Shown here in pieces: positions 9,582 to 18,295 of a stretch of DNA of 64,000 nt. The stretch's first letter is position 1; each line of letters opens with the position of its first letter. The translations under genes and the position numbers were made by a program. The notes under the pieces are model-generated. The model was given only the letters and a program-made list of their open reading frames with translations. It made no database searches and was not told the origin of the DNA. This stretch comes from Candidatus Zixiibacteriota bacterium (GTDB lineage: Bacteria > Zixibacteria > MSB-5A5 > JAABVY01 > JAHJOQ01), in NCBI GenBank assembly GCA_018820315.1, contig JAHJOQ010000121.1:58050-122049 (forward strand), in the 5' to 3' direction.

Positions 9582-12500
9582 ATGTTAGCAACGGATTATC
9601 AATGGGTAGGATCACAGCTGAACAGACTACCGGGTATCCTGACAGTGCTTGTCAGTTTCGTCTTGCTGTCTCTTTCGGGAGTAGCTTTCTGCGAAACTGA
9701 TTTCGATTTGGTGGAGACTATCGGCATAGAAGACAAGCCAGAGGCAATGGTGATTGCCAACCTGGACAGTGATCCGGAAACCGAATTCGTCGTCGTGCTT
9801 GGCTGGAGCGGAATTGTGAAGGCCTACGACAATGACGGGACCATACTCTGGACACAAACTACCGGATGGTACGGGTCGATCAATGCCGGTAATCTTGATG
9901 GCGATCCGATGGATGAGATCGCGGTCAGTTCGGCCGATCATCATTTGTACGTCTATGATGACGATGGTTCAGTAATCTGCGTGCAAGCAATTGACAGGCT
10001 CGGCCATGACAAAGCAAACTTTGCGGACATCGATGGGGATGGCGATAACGAACTCGTGTTCAGCGAGTGGGACAGTAGTGTCTATTCAGCGAGTCCGGCA
10101 AAAGTATATGCCTTCGATCCGGAGACATGCACGATCATCTGGACATACACGCTTCCTGATGATGCTGTCACCCATTGCAGTGACATAGATGGTGATGGCG
10201 CGGCAGAGATCGTTGCGTCGAGCAGAGGAGACGCAATCTCACCGGTCATGGTCCTTCTTGAAGGAGATGGCACACCAGTCTGGACAAAACCGGGTCAGGC
10301 GTGGACTGTCCGGTTCTGCGATATGGACGGGGACAACGAGAACGATCTGGTGACCAACGTTGGTGGCATCAGCGCTTACAATTATGATGGTGTTGATCTC
10401 TTCAGTTCAAGCGCAAAGGGTTTTCTGGTTAATATGTTCGATCTTGATGGTGATGGCGAGATGGAATTCCTCGGCATCGGTTTGTCCTCGCGTGATTCTA
10501 TCTATGCAACTAACCTCGACGGAACTGAACTCTGGTCCGCCACCCTCTCATCACAAGTGGGATATGCCGAACCTATATCTCTCGGAACAGGGTCGACAGC
10601 CGGTGTCACAGCTGCGCTGCGCGATGGCGATTCACTGTTCGTGCTCTCTGGCCTTGATGGTTCCGTTCTTTGGAAGAATGCACCGGATGGTGCTACGGAA
10701 CGTTTTCGAATCCCATCAGGCTCAGCGGATTTTGATGGTGATGGTCTCACTGATATGATTGTCGGTAATGATAACGACCTGATCTATATGTTTCATCAGA
10801 GTAGTTCGAGCACCCTTCTTGGCTGGCCAACGCTTTGTCACGATCTGCAGCACACGGGCAGCACTTCTGACTCACTGCAACCCCCGCTCACATTGCTGGA
10901 CAGCTTCACAGTCAGTACGGGAAGCGCGTCGTTCTTGTCGGGAGAAGTGATTGTCGATGGAATGGCCTATGTCGGGGGAATTTCAGACTGCGTTTACGCG
11001 TACGATCTCACAACCAACGAGATCGTATGGGATTTCTGCGATAGCGAGAGACGAATAAGGACCCCATGCGTGACTGGTGAGTATGTTTATGTAACAGCTA
11101 GCAAGACAGCCTCCTCGGGCAGCAGGCTCTATAAACTCGACAAAGGCACTGGCGCTCTTGTCGATTTTGTGGATGTGCCGGGCGAGCCGGAACCCCCTTG
11201 TGTGGCCAATGGCATCGTTTATGTTGGATACTCGCACTACTGGTCGGGGCCGTTCGGTTTGCTTGCAGTGGATGCAAACGATCTTCATACACTATGGAAC
11301 TACACAAATCCGACCAATCACGGTTTCAGCCAACCGGCTGTTTCAGACGATGGATCGAGACTCTTCGTATCTGACGGAGGGGGCAGACTCCTGTGTCTCG
11401 ATGCGGCCACTGGTGTGCCGTCCTGGTCGTTCTCTTCCGGTCACTCTTGGGGCGTGAATACGCCAACATATCATAATTCGACGGTGTACATGGTTGCCGG
11501 GTATAGTAACATCAATGTATACGCCCTTGATGAATCTAACGGAAATCTCTACTGGCAGAAACATCTTGTGTCAGCGGGCTATCCTTCTCAAACGCAGGCA
11601 CTATATGACGGTAAGTTCTTCGTGAGCGCAAACGAGACATTGTACGCCCTTGACTGCGATGACAACGGCGAGATTATCTGGACATTCCAGAGAGACGGTG
11701 GATGCTACTCACCATCGGTGGCTTCGGGTATTGTCTATGTCTCGACCGACAGTCCGGCAAAGCTCTACGCACTGAATGCGTACACCGGGGACAGTCTGTG
11801 GTGTCATTCCAGCGGACAGACGGGCCCGCAGATGTCTGGACCGGCTATCGACGGCGGGCATCTTGTGACATGCTTCTCCAACAGCAATCAGTGGAGCGTG
11901 TATCATTATACGGCTGACCTTCCGATCCCACCTATCTCTGCCGAGACTGAAATGACTCCAGATCCAGTGTACATATACTGGGAATTTGCTATGGATCCGA
12001 AGATGGACACGATATATGTCGGCAATTTCAGCGGTGGCTACTCCGCGTCAGACGTCGATACGACGAGCCTGCTGCTGAACGGTTCGATTGCACCGATCGA
12101 AGTCAACACTGTTCCTGCAATGAGTGGGTACACTGGCGAAGTCCTCGAATTGATTTTCCCGCTAGCCAATGTGATCTCCTGCTATCCGCCGCCTTTAGAC
12201 ACAACGATTCAGGATTACACAGTAACAGCGCAACTGAATGATGATCGCAGCCTGAGCGCATCGGGATCCTTCACGTTCATCGGCAAGATTCGCGGTGATG
12301 TGAACTACGACATGCATGTGAATCTTCTCGACATCACGGTTCTTGCCAGCTACATTTTCAAGAGCGGCAATCCACCATGTCCAATCGAATCCGGCGATGC
12401 TGATCTTTCAGGTGATATTGATATTGATGACGTCGTGTCTCTGATTGCCTATATCTACTGCGGAGAGCCATGGCCTGCCCGGATTGAACACGCTATCAAC

Positions 12501-13154
12501 TCAGAAGCGAAGGACGCTTTCGCCGCCGCTCAGATTGTTGTGATCCCTGAAGATAGCTATACTCGTTCCTCTCAGATGATCAGTGTGGATTCAAGAGTAG
12601 CGGTGCGTGGTTATCAGTTCGAATTTGAAGGAGCGGATTTCCGAGGTGTTTCTGTCAGGTCTTTTGTACCGGGAATGGAGTTGTTCTATGGAATTGTCGA
12701 TGGTCGCCTGAAAGTCGGTCTGTTCGATATCGAAGGTCAGGCTATATGTCCCTCTGGAAATCACGACGTGATTGAAGTTGAGAGTGCCGCCAATTCAAGA
12801 GTAAAGCTTCTGAAAACAATACTCGCCTCGGATGGTGGCGGCAGCACAACCGTTATTTACAGGGATGCATTTGATCAGCCCGTGCTACCGTCGGGATATA
12901 AGCTGAACCAGAACTATCCGAATCCGTTCAATCCGGTTACGATGATCAGCTTCTATATGCATAAGGCGGGCAACTATACGCTGACCGTATACAACGTTGT
13001 GGGGCAGATAGTCGACAAGATCGAAGGCACCGCGACCCAAGTCGGCGAAGTCTCTGTCGAGTGGGATGGTCACGATAAGGCCTCAGGCATATATTTCTAC
13101 AAACTCGATACTGAAGGCTTCAGTGAAACCAAAAAGATGGCCCTGGTGAAGTAG
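9582..13154 (+). CDS. Large secreted FG-GAP/PQQ-type propeller protein with dockerin and type IX-like sorting tail
   Basis: Product of 1190 aa; the ATG follows a strong AAGGAGGAAGG site at 9567-9577. A signal peptide (about residues 14-38, ending near SGVAFCE) precedes FG-GAP-like repeats (about 45-400, for example FADIDGDGDNELVF and DMDGDNENDLVT). A second propeller with PQQ-type repeats spans about 405-775 (recurrent xVYVG and YALDxxTG elements with Trp). An Ig-like segment and a dockerin pair at about 905-965 (GDVNYDMHVNLLDITVLASY; DIDIDDVVSLIAYIY) come next, then a beta domain, and a sorting tail at about 1107-1190 with NYPNPFNPVTMIS and ASGIYFYKL. It shares architecture with the protein at 2264. 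The sigma-54 promoter at 9445 suggests control by the neighbouring two-component system. Confidence 0.87.
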   Translation: MLATDYQWVGSQLNRLPGILTVLVSFVLLSLSGVAFCETDFDLVETIGIEDKPEAMVIANLDSDPETEFVVVLGWSGIVKAYDNDGTILWTQTTGWYGSINAGNLDGDPMDEIAVSSADHHLYVYDDDGSVICVQAIDRLGHDKANFADIDGDGDNELVFSEWDSSVYSASPAKVYAFDPETCTIIWTYTLPDDAVTHCSDIDGDGAAEIVASSRGDAISPVMVLLEGDGTPVWTKPGQAWTVRFCDMDGDNENDLVTNVGGISAYNYDGVDLFSSSAKGFLVNMFDLDGDGEMEFLGIGLSSRDSIYATNLDGTELWSATLSSQVGYAEPISLGTGSTAGVTAALRDGDSLFVLSGLDGSVLWKNAPDGATERFRIPSGSADFDGDGLTDMIVGNDNDLIYMFHQSSSSTLLGWPTLCHDLQHTGSTSDSLQPPLTLLDSFTVSTGSASFLSGEVIVDGMAYVGGISDCVYAYDLTTNEIVWDFCDSERRIRTPCVTGEYVYVTASKTASSGSRLYKLDKGTGALVDFVDVPGEPEPPCVANGIVYVGYSHYWSGPFGLLAVDANDLHTLWNYTNPTNHGFSQPAVSDDGSRLFVSDGGGRLLCLDAATGVPSWSFSSGHSWGVNTPTYHNSTVYMVAGYSNINVYALDESNGNLYWQKHLVSAGYPSQTQALYDGKFFVSANETLYALDCDDNGEIIWTFQRDGGCYSPSVASGIVYVSTDSPAKLYALNAYTGDSLWCHSSGQTGPQMSGPAIDGGHLVTCFSNSNQWSVYHYTADLPIPPISAETEMTPDPVYIYWEFAMDPKMDTIYVGNFSGGYSASDVDTTSLLLNGSIAPIEVNTVPAMSGYTGEVLELIFPLANVISCYPPPLDTTIQDYTVTAQLNDDRSLSASGSFTFIGKIRGDVNYDMHVNLLDITVLASYIFKSGNPPCPIESGDADLSGDIDIDDVVSLIAYIYCGEPWPARIEHAINSEAKDAFAAAQIVVIPEDSYTRSSQMISVDSRVAVRGYQFEFEGADFRGVSVRSFVPGMELFYGIVDGRLKVGLFDIEGQAICPSGNHDVIEVESAANSRVKLLKTILASDGGGSTTVIYRDAFDQPVLPSGYKLNQNYPNPFNPVTMISFYMHKAGNYTLTVYNVVGQIVDKIEGTATQVGEVSVEWDGHDKASGIYFYKLDTEGFSETKKMALVK

Positions 13155-13189
13155 CATCGGTCGAGCTACAGCTCACCTGTGGTAAGGCA

Positions 13190-13216
13190 CCGGCGGCGCC
13201 GACATGGCGTCGCCGG
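13190..13216 (+). terminator. Strong GC-rich hairpin after the 1190-aa secreted protein
   Basis: CCGGCGGCGCC (13190-13200) pairs with GGCGTCGCCGG (13206-13216) around GACAT, with one G-U pair. No T-run follows. It lies 35 bases after the stop and is placed like the hairpin at 4800. Confidence 0.55.
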
Positions 13217-13268
13217 CCATTAGTTGCAAGCAAACAGAATCTGAGACTCAATAAACGATGGAAACCTC

Positions 13269-13682
13269 ATGAAAGATGAATCTACCGTCAGGGAGTGCTC
13301 GATTCTTGTAATTGACTCCGAGCCTGAGTTTGCAGAGGATCTATCCGTCTTGCTTCCTTCAGAGTATGATGTCGAGATTGCCGGCGGGTTGGGTGCGGCA
13401 ATCAGGTCAATTCGTGACCATCGCCCCGACTGTGTACTTCTGGATGCACAAACACCTCTGGAGAAGGACGGCGTAAGATGCTTCGAAGGGATGGATCAAA
13501 TTACGCTTCTTAGAGAGAAATGTACGGATATGGATATTCAGTGTCCGCCTCTCATATCCATGTCGGCACGCCTTGCTGACGTCGAAGACGCACCACTTGA
13601 GGCTAGACCAGAGGCCCAGATAGGAAAACCGCTCGACATTGATGAGCTGAAAAAGATAATCAAGAGGCTGACGACGTTCTAA
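13269..13682 (+). CDS. Stand-alone response-regulator receiver protein
   Basis: Product of 137 aa made only of a CheY-like receiver domain. Visible landmarks are ILVIDSEPEF (the usual acidic pair is reduced to D-S-E), the phospho-acceptor Asp in CVLLDAQTP (about residue 57), Ser/Thr in LISMSARLA, and the conserved Lys in QIGKPLDIDEL. There is no output domain. The N-terminal half (ILVIDSEPEFAEDLSVLLPS) resembles that of the sigma-54 activator at 7862 (LIIDDDADFREDLKLLLP), suggesting paralogy and possibly phosphorylation by the same kinase, as a phosphate sink or competitor. That role is inference. Confidence 0.8.
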   Translation: MKDESTVRECSILVIDSEPEFAEDLSVLLPSEYDVEIAGGLGAAIRSIRDHRPDCVLLDAQTPLEKDGVRCFEGMDQITLLREKCTDMDIQCPPLISMSARLADVEDAPLEARPEAQIGKPLDIDELKKIIKRLTTF

Positions 13683-14107
13683 TTGTGAAGCAGAATATGG
13701 CCGAATCAAGCTCATAGTACATCTTACAGTTGATTTGGCAAGCTTAGCTGACTTCACAGAACCTCCACACTTCTGCGTTATAGAGATTGGAAAGGTCACC
13801 CATTTGCTCAATACGCGTTGACAGCGCCAGTAAATCCCGCAACGACCTCATGGCTGCCAAATTCACTCTGTCCTTCAAATCGTCCCCAAAACTCGCCTCA
13901 CTTCCGACCAACGATACCGAAAAGTTCTCTCGGTGAACCGGAGCTCACCATTGGGCTTAACCTCGTTCAATTTCAATCCTAAGGCTGAGCCCTCTATTCC
14001 ATCAATTTCCCAAAGTCCAAATTATAAGATATGCACATCTGCCCCAGAAATCCCTTGCAATCCCGATTCAACATCACGTATATTATGTGGAAGTAAATAT
14101 GCGACGA
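13683..14107. other. 425-bp spacer upstream of the thiamine riboswitch
   Basis: No gene is supported. A plus-strand open frame (13933-14271) runs straight through the riboswitch and terminator and is treated as spurious. The region must contain the promoter of the riboswitch transcript, but I find no confident -35/-10 pair. Confidence 0.4.
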
Positions 14108-14186
14108 CCGTTGGGGGTGGCGCAAAGTCATCGCCTGAGATCATACCCCCCAACCTGATCCGGATAATGCCGGCGGAGGGAAACGG
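14108..14186 (+). promoter_or_regulatory. TPP riboswitch (THI element) aptamer
   Basis: All hallmark blocks occur in order: GGGGTGGCG near 14114, CTGAGATCATACCC at about 14144-14157, ACCTGATCCGGATAATGCC at about 14153-14172, and GCGGAGGGAA at 14173-14182. The closing P1 helix is CCGTT (14108-14112) with AACGG (14182-14186). This is the conserved thiamine-pyrophosphate-sensing aptamer; it lies 78 bases before the receptor start codon and controls the two transport genes through the terminator that follows. Confidence 0.96.
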
Positions 14187-14213
14187 TGTCATGAGTGTGA
14201 TTACTGTAAATAG

Positions 14214-14254
14214 TCCGTCAATTCTCTCATTTGGGAGAAGGCGGATTTTTTTTT
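14214..14254 (+). terminator. Intrinsic terminator forming the riboswitch expression platform
   Basis: A two-part stem, TCCGTC (14214-14219) with GGCGGA (14240-14245) and TTCTC with GAGAA inside it, is followed by nine T residues (14246-14254). The T-tract directly abuts the Shine-Dalgarno GGAGGT (14255-14260). TPP binding would favour this terminator and stop transcription just before the receptor gene. Confidence 0.88.
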
Positions 14255-14263
14255 GGAGGTGTT

Positions 14264-16714
14264 ATGTTTAGAGCGATCGCAACCATTGTACTGATGCTTG
14301 CCGCTTTCGCCAATGCGAGTGGTGAGGCAATATCGGGAGTTGTAACCGATGCCGACGGCAACCGACTTGCCAATGTCAATATCACGATCGGTGGAACCAG
14401 TTACAATCCGACTGCCGAGAATGGACAATTTAATATCGAACTACCGGGCGCCGACGGTTTGAATATCACGTTTTCGCATGTCGGTTTCAGGCCTGTGATG
14501 AAGGAGGTCAATCTGGATGAGGCGCTCTACATCATTCTTGAACGTTCCACCTATGTCGCCGACGGTGTCACCGTACACGCAAGCAGGCTTGATGATTCGA
14601 ATCCTGCGCGACCATACACAGATTTCACCAGCGATCAGATCAATCGCGACTATCTGATCAGCGAGTTTCCACTTCTACTCGAAAATACGCCGAATCTCTT
14701 CTCGTACGCTGATGCCGGTGGTGGGATGGGTTACAGCTACCTCAAGATTCGTGGCTTTGATGATAAGAGAATTTCTGTCTATATCAACGGTGTACCGCTC
14801 AACGATCCCGAGGACCAGGCGACATATTTCGTCGATCTGCCCGATTTCGCCGCAGAGGTGACCGACATCCAGATCGAGCGAGGCATAGGAAACTCGTCCT
14901 ATGGAGACGCCTCATTCGGCGGGTCGGTCAATATAGTGTCAGCTGCGCTGGACCGTCCGCGAAAGGTCTCTCTTTCCGCCGGTTACGGAAGCTATCTGCA
15001 CGATGGTGCGGTGATTGGCGATGTCCGCAAGCAGGCATTCGAATATTCATCCGGTCTGGTCGATGGCAGGTGGAGTTTCGCTGGACGATACTCGAAGATG
15101 TTCAGTGACGGGTACCGCGAGAACTCGTGGTATGATGGCTGGTCTTACTTCCTGTCTGTTTCGCGACTCGATCCGAATATGACGACAACATTCAACACAT
15201 ACGGCGGTCCAATGCAGATGCACCTTGCCTACTATGGCAGTGATCGTGCGACGCTCGATGCAGACCGCCGGGATAACTATCTGACATACCCGAACGAGAC
15301 CGACAATTTCAATCAGCCGCATTATGAGATTCACAATGCCTATCATCTTAACGAAAGGATGACTCTGAGTAACACTTTGTACTATATAAGAGGGCGCGGT
15401 TATTACGAGCAGTACAAAGAGAGTCGAGATTTCGAAGAGTACAATATCCCGCCCATAATTTATGAAGATACCAACGGGAGCCCTTCATCAGCATATGGTG
15501 AGGGTGATCTCGTTCGTCAGCAATGGGTTGTAAAGAATCAATACGGCCTCAATCCACGGCTCGACATCAAACATGATTCGGGCGAGTTTTCGGTCGGGGG
15601 CGCGTTTTATCTCTTTGACTCGGAGCATTGGGGCCAAGTGGTGTGGGCCGAGGGTGTGACATCAGATATGATCAGTCCGCGCCACAAATACTATGAGTAT
15701 TTCGGGGACAGATTCTCCGGATCGATATATGCCAGCGAGAGATACGATCTGACAGACAAATTCAATCTGAATGCGAGTCTTCAAGCGAGATTCATCCAGC
15801 AAACCTTCGATCAGACTCTGATGGGTGCTTTTGTCAGCGACAATGATTATGATCTCAACTGGCTGTTTCTATCACCCAGGGCGGCGATCAGCTACAAACC
15901 GGACAATCGGTTCACATTCTCGGTCAGTGCCGCTGTCTCATCGCGCACACCGGACGATGCTTCTATATATGATGCGAATGATCCATATGCTGTGCCGTCG
16001 CTCGGTATCAAGCCTGAGCGAGTTTACGATTTCGAGCTGGGTGGATCTTTCAGGACCGGTGTAGCGAATGCAGGCGTCAATCTCTACTGGATGGAATTCG
16101 GGAACGAGATAATCCCGGCGGGTGGATATACAGATGACGGGGTCCCGCTGACCATAAATGCGAGCAGATCGGTGCATGCCGGGATTGAGACGACGGCCGG
16201 ATACAAACCCCTCGACTTTCTGTCACTCAGCGGCAATCTCTCCGTAACCTACGATAGGGCAAGAGATTTCAAGGTCAGCCAGATTCTCTATGATAATTCG
16301 AGCGACTGGAATCAACTGGGCACGGTCACAGTCGATTACTCCGACAACCCCCTGCAGGGATTCCCAACATATCTCGGGAATATTCTGGCTGACTTGCAGT
16401 TTGACCGGTATCGACTTGCTCTCAGAAGCAAATTCGCGGGAAGGCAGTACATCGACAACGCCGGTATCAAGGCGATATCGGTTGAACCTTTTGTGACATT
16501 CTCGGCATCAGCATCGGCTGCTTTGAGCAATCCCGCCGGAGTAGGACGGCTTCTGCTGTCAGGGAGAGTAGACAATATTTTCAACCGCAAGTACGAGACT
16601 TCGGGATTCTGTGAATTCTACTCTTTCCGGGATTCACCCGCCATCACAGGCGCATACTACATCCCTGCGGCGGAGACGTCATTTTTTGTGCAACTGAAGC
16701 TCGAACTGGAATAG
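14264..16714 (+). CDS. TonB-dependent outer-membrane receptor, thiamine-regulated
   Basis: Outer-membrane active transporter of 816 aa, probably for thiamine or a thiamine precursor given its TPP riboswitch. The ATG with GGAGGT at 14255-14260 sets the start; a TTG 33 bases upstream would lie inside the terminator. A signal peptide (about residues 1-20) is followed by a carboxypeptidase-D-like regulatory domain (ISGVVTDADGNRLANVNITI, 22-95), then a plug domain with YLKIRGFDDKRISVYINGVP and the IERGIGNSSYGDASFGGSVN block, and a 22-strand-type barrel ending in alternating aromatic residues (FFVQLKLELE). TPP-riboswitch-linked TonB receptors (OMR1 type) are known in Bacteroidetes thiamine regulons. 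It is coupled to the symporter three bases downstream. Substrate is inferred from regulation only. Confidence 0.92.
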   Translation: MFRAIATIVLMLAAFANASGEAISGVVTDADGNRLANVNITIGGTSYNPTAENGQFNIELPGADGLNITFSHVGFRPVMKEVNLDEALYIILERSTYVADGVTVHASRLDDSNPARPYTDFTSDQINRDYLISEFPLLLENTPNLFSYADAGGGMGYSYLKIRGFDDKRISVYINGVPLNDPEDQATYFVDLPDFAAEVTDIQIERGIGNSSYGDASFGGSVNIVSAALDRPRKVSLSAGYGSYLHDGAVIGDVRKQAFEYSSGLVDGRWSFAGRYSKMFSDGYRENSWYDGWSYFLSVSRLDPNMTTTFNTYGGPMQMHLAYYGSDRATLDADRRDNYLTYPNETDNFNQPHYEIHNAYHLNERMTLSNTLYYIRGRGYYEQYKESRDFEEYNIPPIIYEDTNGSPSSAYGEGDLVRQQWVVKNQYGLNPRLDIKHDSGEFSVGGAFYLFDSEHWGQVVWAEGVTSDMISPRHKYYEYFGDRFSGSIYASERYDLTDKFNLNASLQARFIQQTFDQTLMGAFVSDNDYDLNWLFLSPRAAISYKPDNRFTFSVSAAVSSRTPDDASIYDANDPYAVPSLGIKPERVYDFELGGSFRTGVANAGVNLYWMEFGNEIIPAGGYTDDGVPLTINASRSVHAGIETTAGYKPLDFLSLSGNLSVTYDRARDFKVSQILYDNSSDWNQLGTVTVDYSDNPLQGFPTYLGNILADLQFDRYRLALRSKFAGRQYIDNAGIKAISVEPFVTFSASASAALSNPAGVGRLLLSGRVDNIFNRKYETSGFCEFYSFRDSPAITGAYYIPAAETSFFVQLKLELE

Positions 16715-16717
16715 ATA

Positions 16718-18091
16718 TTGACGGCAATCGATTATGCAATTGTAGTTGCCTATCTTGTCGGGCTGGTCGCCGCAGGACTCATCCACCGAGCACGCAGGGA
16801 TGAGAGCGCGGCGTCGTTCATAATCGGCGGGCGTACTCTGACTCTACCGGCATTCGTTGCTTCTCTTGTCTCGACATGGTATGGCGGAATTCTCGGTGTT
16901 GGAGAGTATTCATACCTGTACGGCCTGTCGACCTGGCTGGTGTTTGGCTTGCCGTACTATATTGCGGCGCTGATATTTGCAATCTTCCTTGCGAGGAAAG
17001 CGCGCGAATCCGAAGCACTGACCATTCCCGACAGACTTGAGAAGACATATGACAAGAGAGCCGCCGGAATCGGTTCGGTAATCCTCTTCATCATGACCGT
17101 ACCGGCGGCATATGTACTCATGATTGGCATACTGGCAGAGGTTCTGTTCGGTTGGCCACTCTGGGTCGGCATCGTTGCGGGGACACTCTTCTCATTAATA
17201 TATGTCCATTTTGGAGGATTTCGCTCGGTCGTGCGAACCGACATATTGCAATTTGGGCTGATGTTTATCGGATTTGCGGTCTTGCTGATAGTAGCGGTCA
17301 CTGAATTCGGTGGCCTCGGATATCTGCGGAGCCATGCACCGGCAGATCACTTCACATGGAACGGCGGGAACAGCGGGTGGTATGTCGCTGTCTGGTATGT
17401 GATTGCGATGGCCACTCTCATAGAGCCGTCGTTCTACCAGCGCTGCTTTGCGGTTCGTAAGGTCTCCACAGCTCGCAATGGTATTCTGATTTCGATAGGA
17501 TGCTGGGCGGTTTTCGATTTCATGACCACATCCTGCGGTATCTATGCCAGAGCAGCCATTCCGCAGCTCGAGAACCCAATGTCTTCGTTCCCGGAGTTGG
17601 CGTCACTGATTCTTCCGGCAGGCCTGTTGGGAGTTTTCATGGTCGCTCTCCTTGCGACCGTGATGTCGACTATAGATTCGTACTCGTTCATAGCAGCATC
17701 GACATTCGGAAGAGATATCGTATGGCGATTCTTCGGAGTACCTGATGGGAGAATCACCTACTGGACCAGATGGGGATTGCTTCTTTCGACTGTGCTATCA
17801 GTGGCAGCGGCGCTGTTCTTCGACTCCATAATTGATATCTGGCATCATTTCGGATCGGTCGGCACTCCGGCGCTGCTTGTTCCGCTGTTCACATCTTATG
17901 TGGGAAAGCGAAGGATGTCGCCTGAATGGACTGCAGTATCCATGATTTGCTCGGGGCTATTGTCGCTGGTGTGGCTTCTCTCCAAAAGCCTGATGGTATC
18001 CGGCGAGTACTGGTTCGGCTTGGAACCGATTTTCCCGGGGCTGGTGCTGTCTTTGCTTGTTTTCATGTTCAGAGCCCGATCTATTGAGTGA
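16718..18091 (+). CDS. Sodium:solute symporter (SSS family), predicted thiamine or precursor uptake
   Basis: Inner-membrane sodium-coupled transporter of 457 aa with about 13 hydrophobic spans. It starts at TTG (16718), three bases after the receptor stop, so translation is probably coupled. The N-terminal motif IDYAIVVAYLVGLVAAG, the block SLVSTWYGGILGVGEYSYLYG and the conserved RTDILQFGLM and LLATVMSTIDSYSF segments are typical of the SSS (PanF/PutP) superfamily. TPP-regulated PanF-like symporters (ThiV in comparative genomics) support import of thiamine or a thiazole/pyrimidine precursor after passage through the TonB receptor. Specificity cannot be read from the sequence. Confidence 0.88.
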   Translation: MTAIDYAIVVAYLVGLVAAGLIHRARRDESAASFIIGGRTLTLPAFVASLVSTWYGGILGVGEYSYLYGLSTWLVFGLPYYIAALIFAIFLARKARESEALTIPDRLEKTYDKRAAGIGSVILFIMTVPAAYVLMIGILAEVLFGWPLWVGIVAGTLFSLIYVHFGGFRSVVRTDILQFGLMFIGFAVLLIVAVTEFGGLGYLRSHAPADHFTWNGGNSGWYVAVWYVIAMATLIEPSFYQRCFAVRKVSTARNGILISIGCWAVFDFMTTSCGIYARAAIPQLENPMSSFPELASLILPAGLLGVFMVALLATVMSTIDSYSFIAASTFGRDIVWRFFGVPDGRITYWTRWGLLLSTVLSVAAALFFDSIIDIWHHFGSVGTPALLVPLFTSYVGKRRMSPEWTAVSMICSGLLSLVWLLSKSLMVSGEYWFGLEPIFPGLVLSLLVFMFRARSIE

Positions 18092-18180
18092 CTCAGATTA
18101 GTCCCGGCCGATGGTGCCCGTAAGTTCAGAATCGCATTTTTCGATTCGAGAATGAAATGCGTCATGAGACTTCAGACAGC

Positions 18181-18210
18181 TTGACAAAATGGGAGAGATT
18201 TGTGTAACTT
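18181..18210 (+). promoter_or_regulatory. Candidate sigma-70-type promoter of the MutL-like operon
   Basis: A perfect TTGACA (18181-18186) is separated by 18 bases from TAACTT (18205-18210). It lies 86 bases before the MutL-like start codon, in the only spacer between the thiamine operon and the next genes. The -10 match is only partial. Confidence 0.5.
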
Positions 18211-18295
18211 GTAATTCCTGGAACGAGGTGGCATATGTCCCCGCCTCGGCATGGAGGAAAATGTTTACTCTGGCGCATATATGAGGAAGAAGTAG

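Noticed and set aside
13933..14271. Plus-strand open frame of 112 codons
   Set aside because: It runs through the TPP riboswitch and its terminator; the RNA structure explains the sequence and there is no protein family match.
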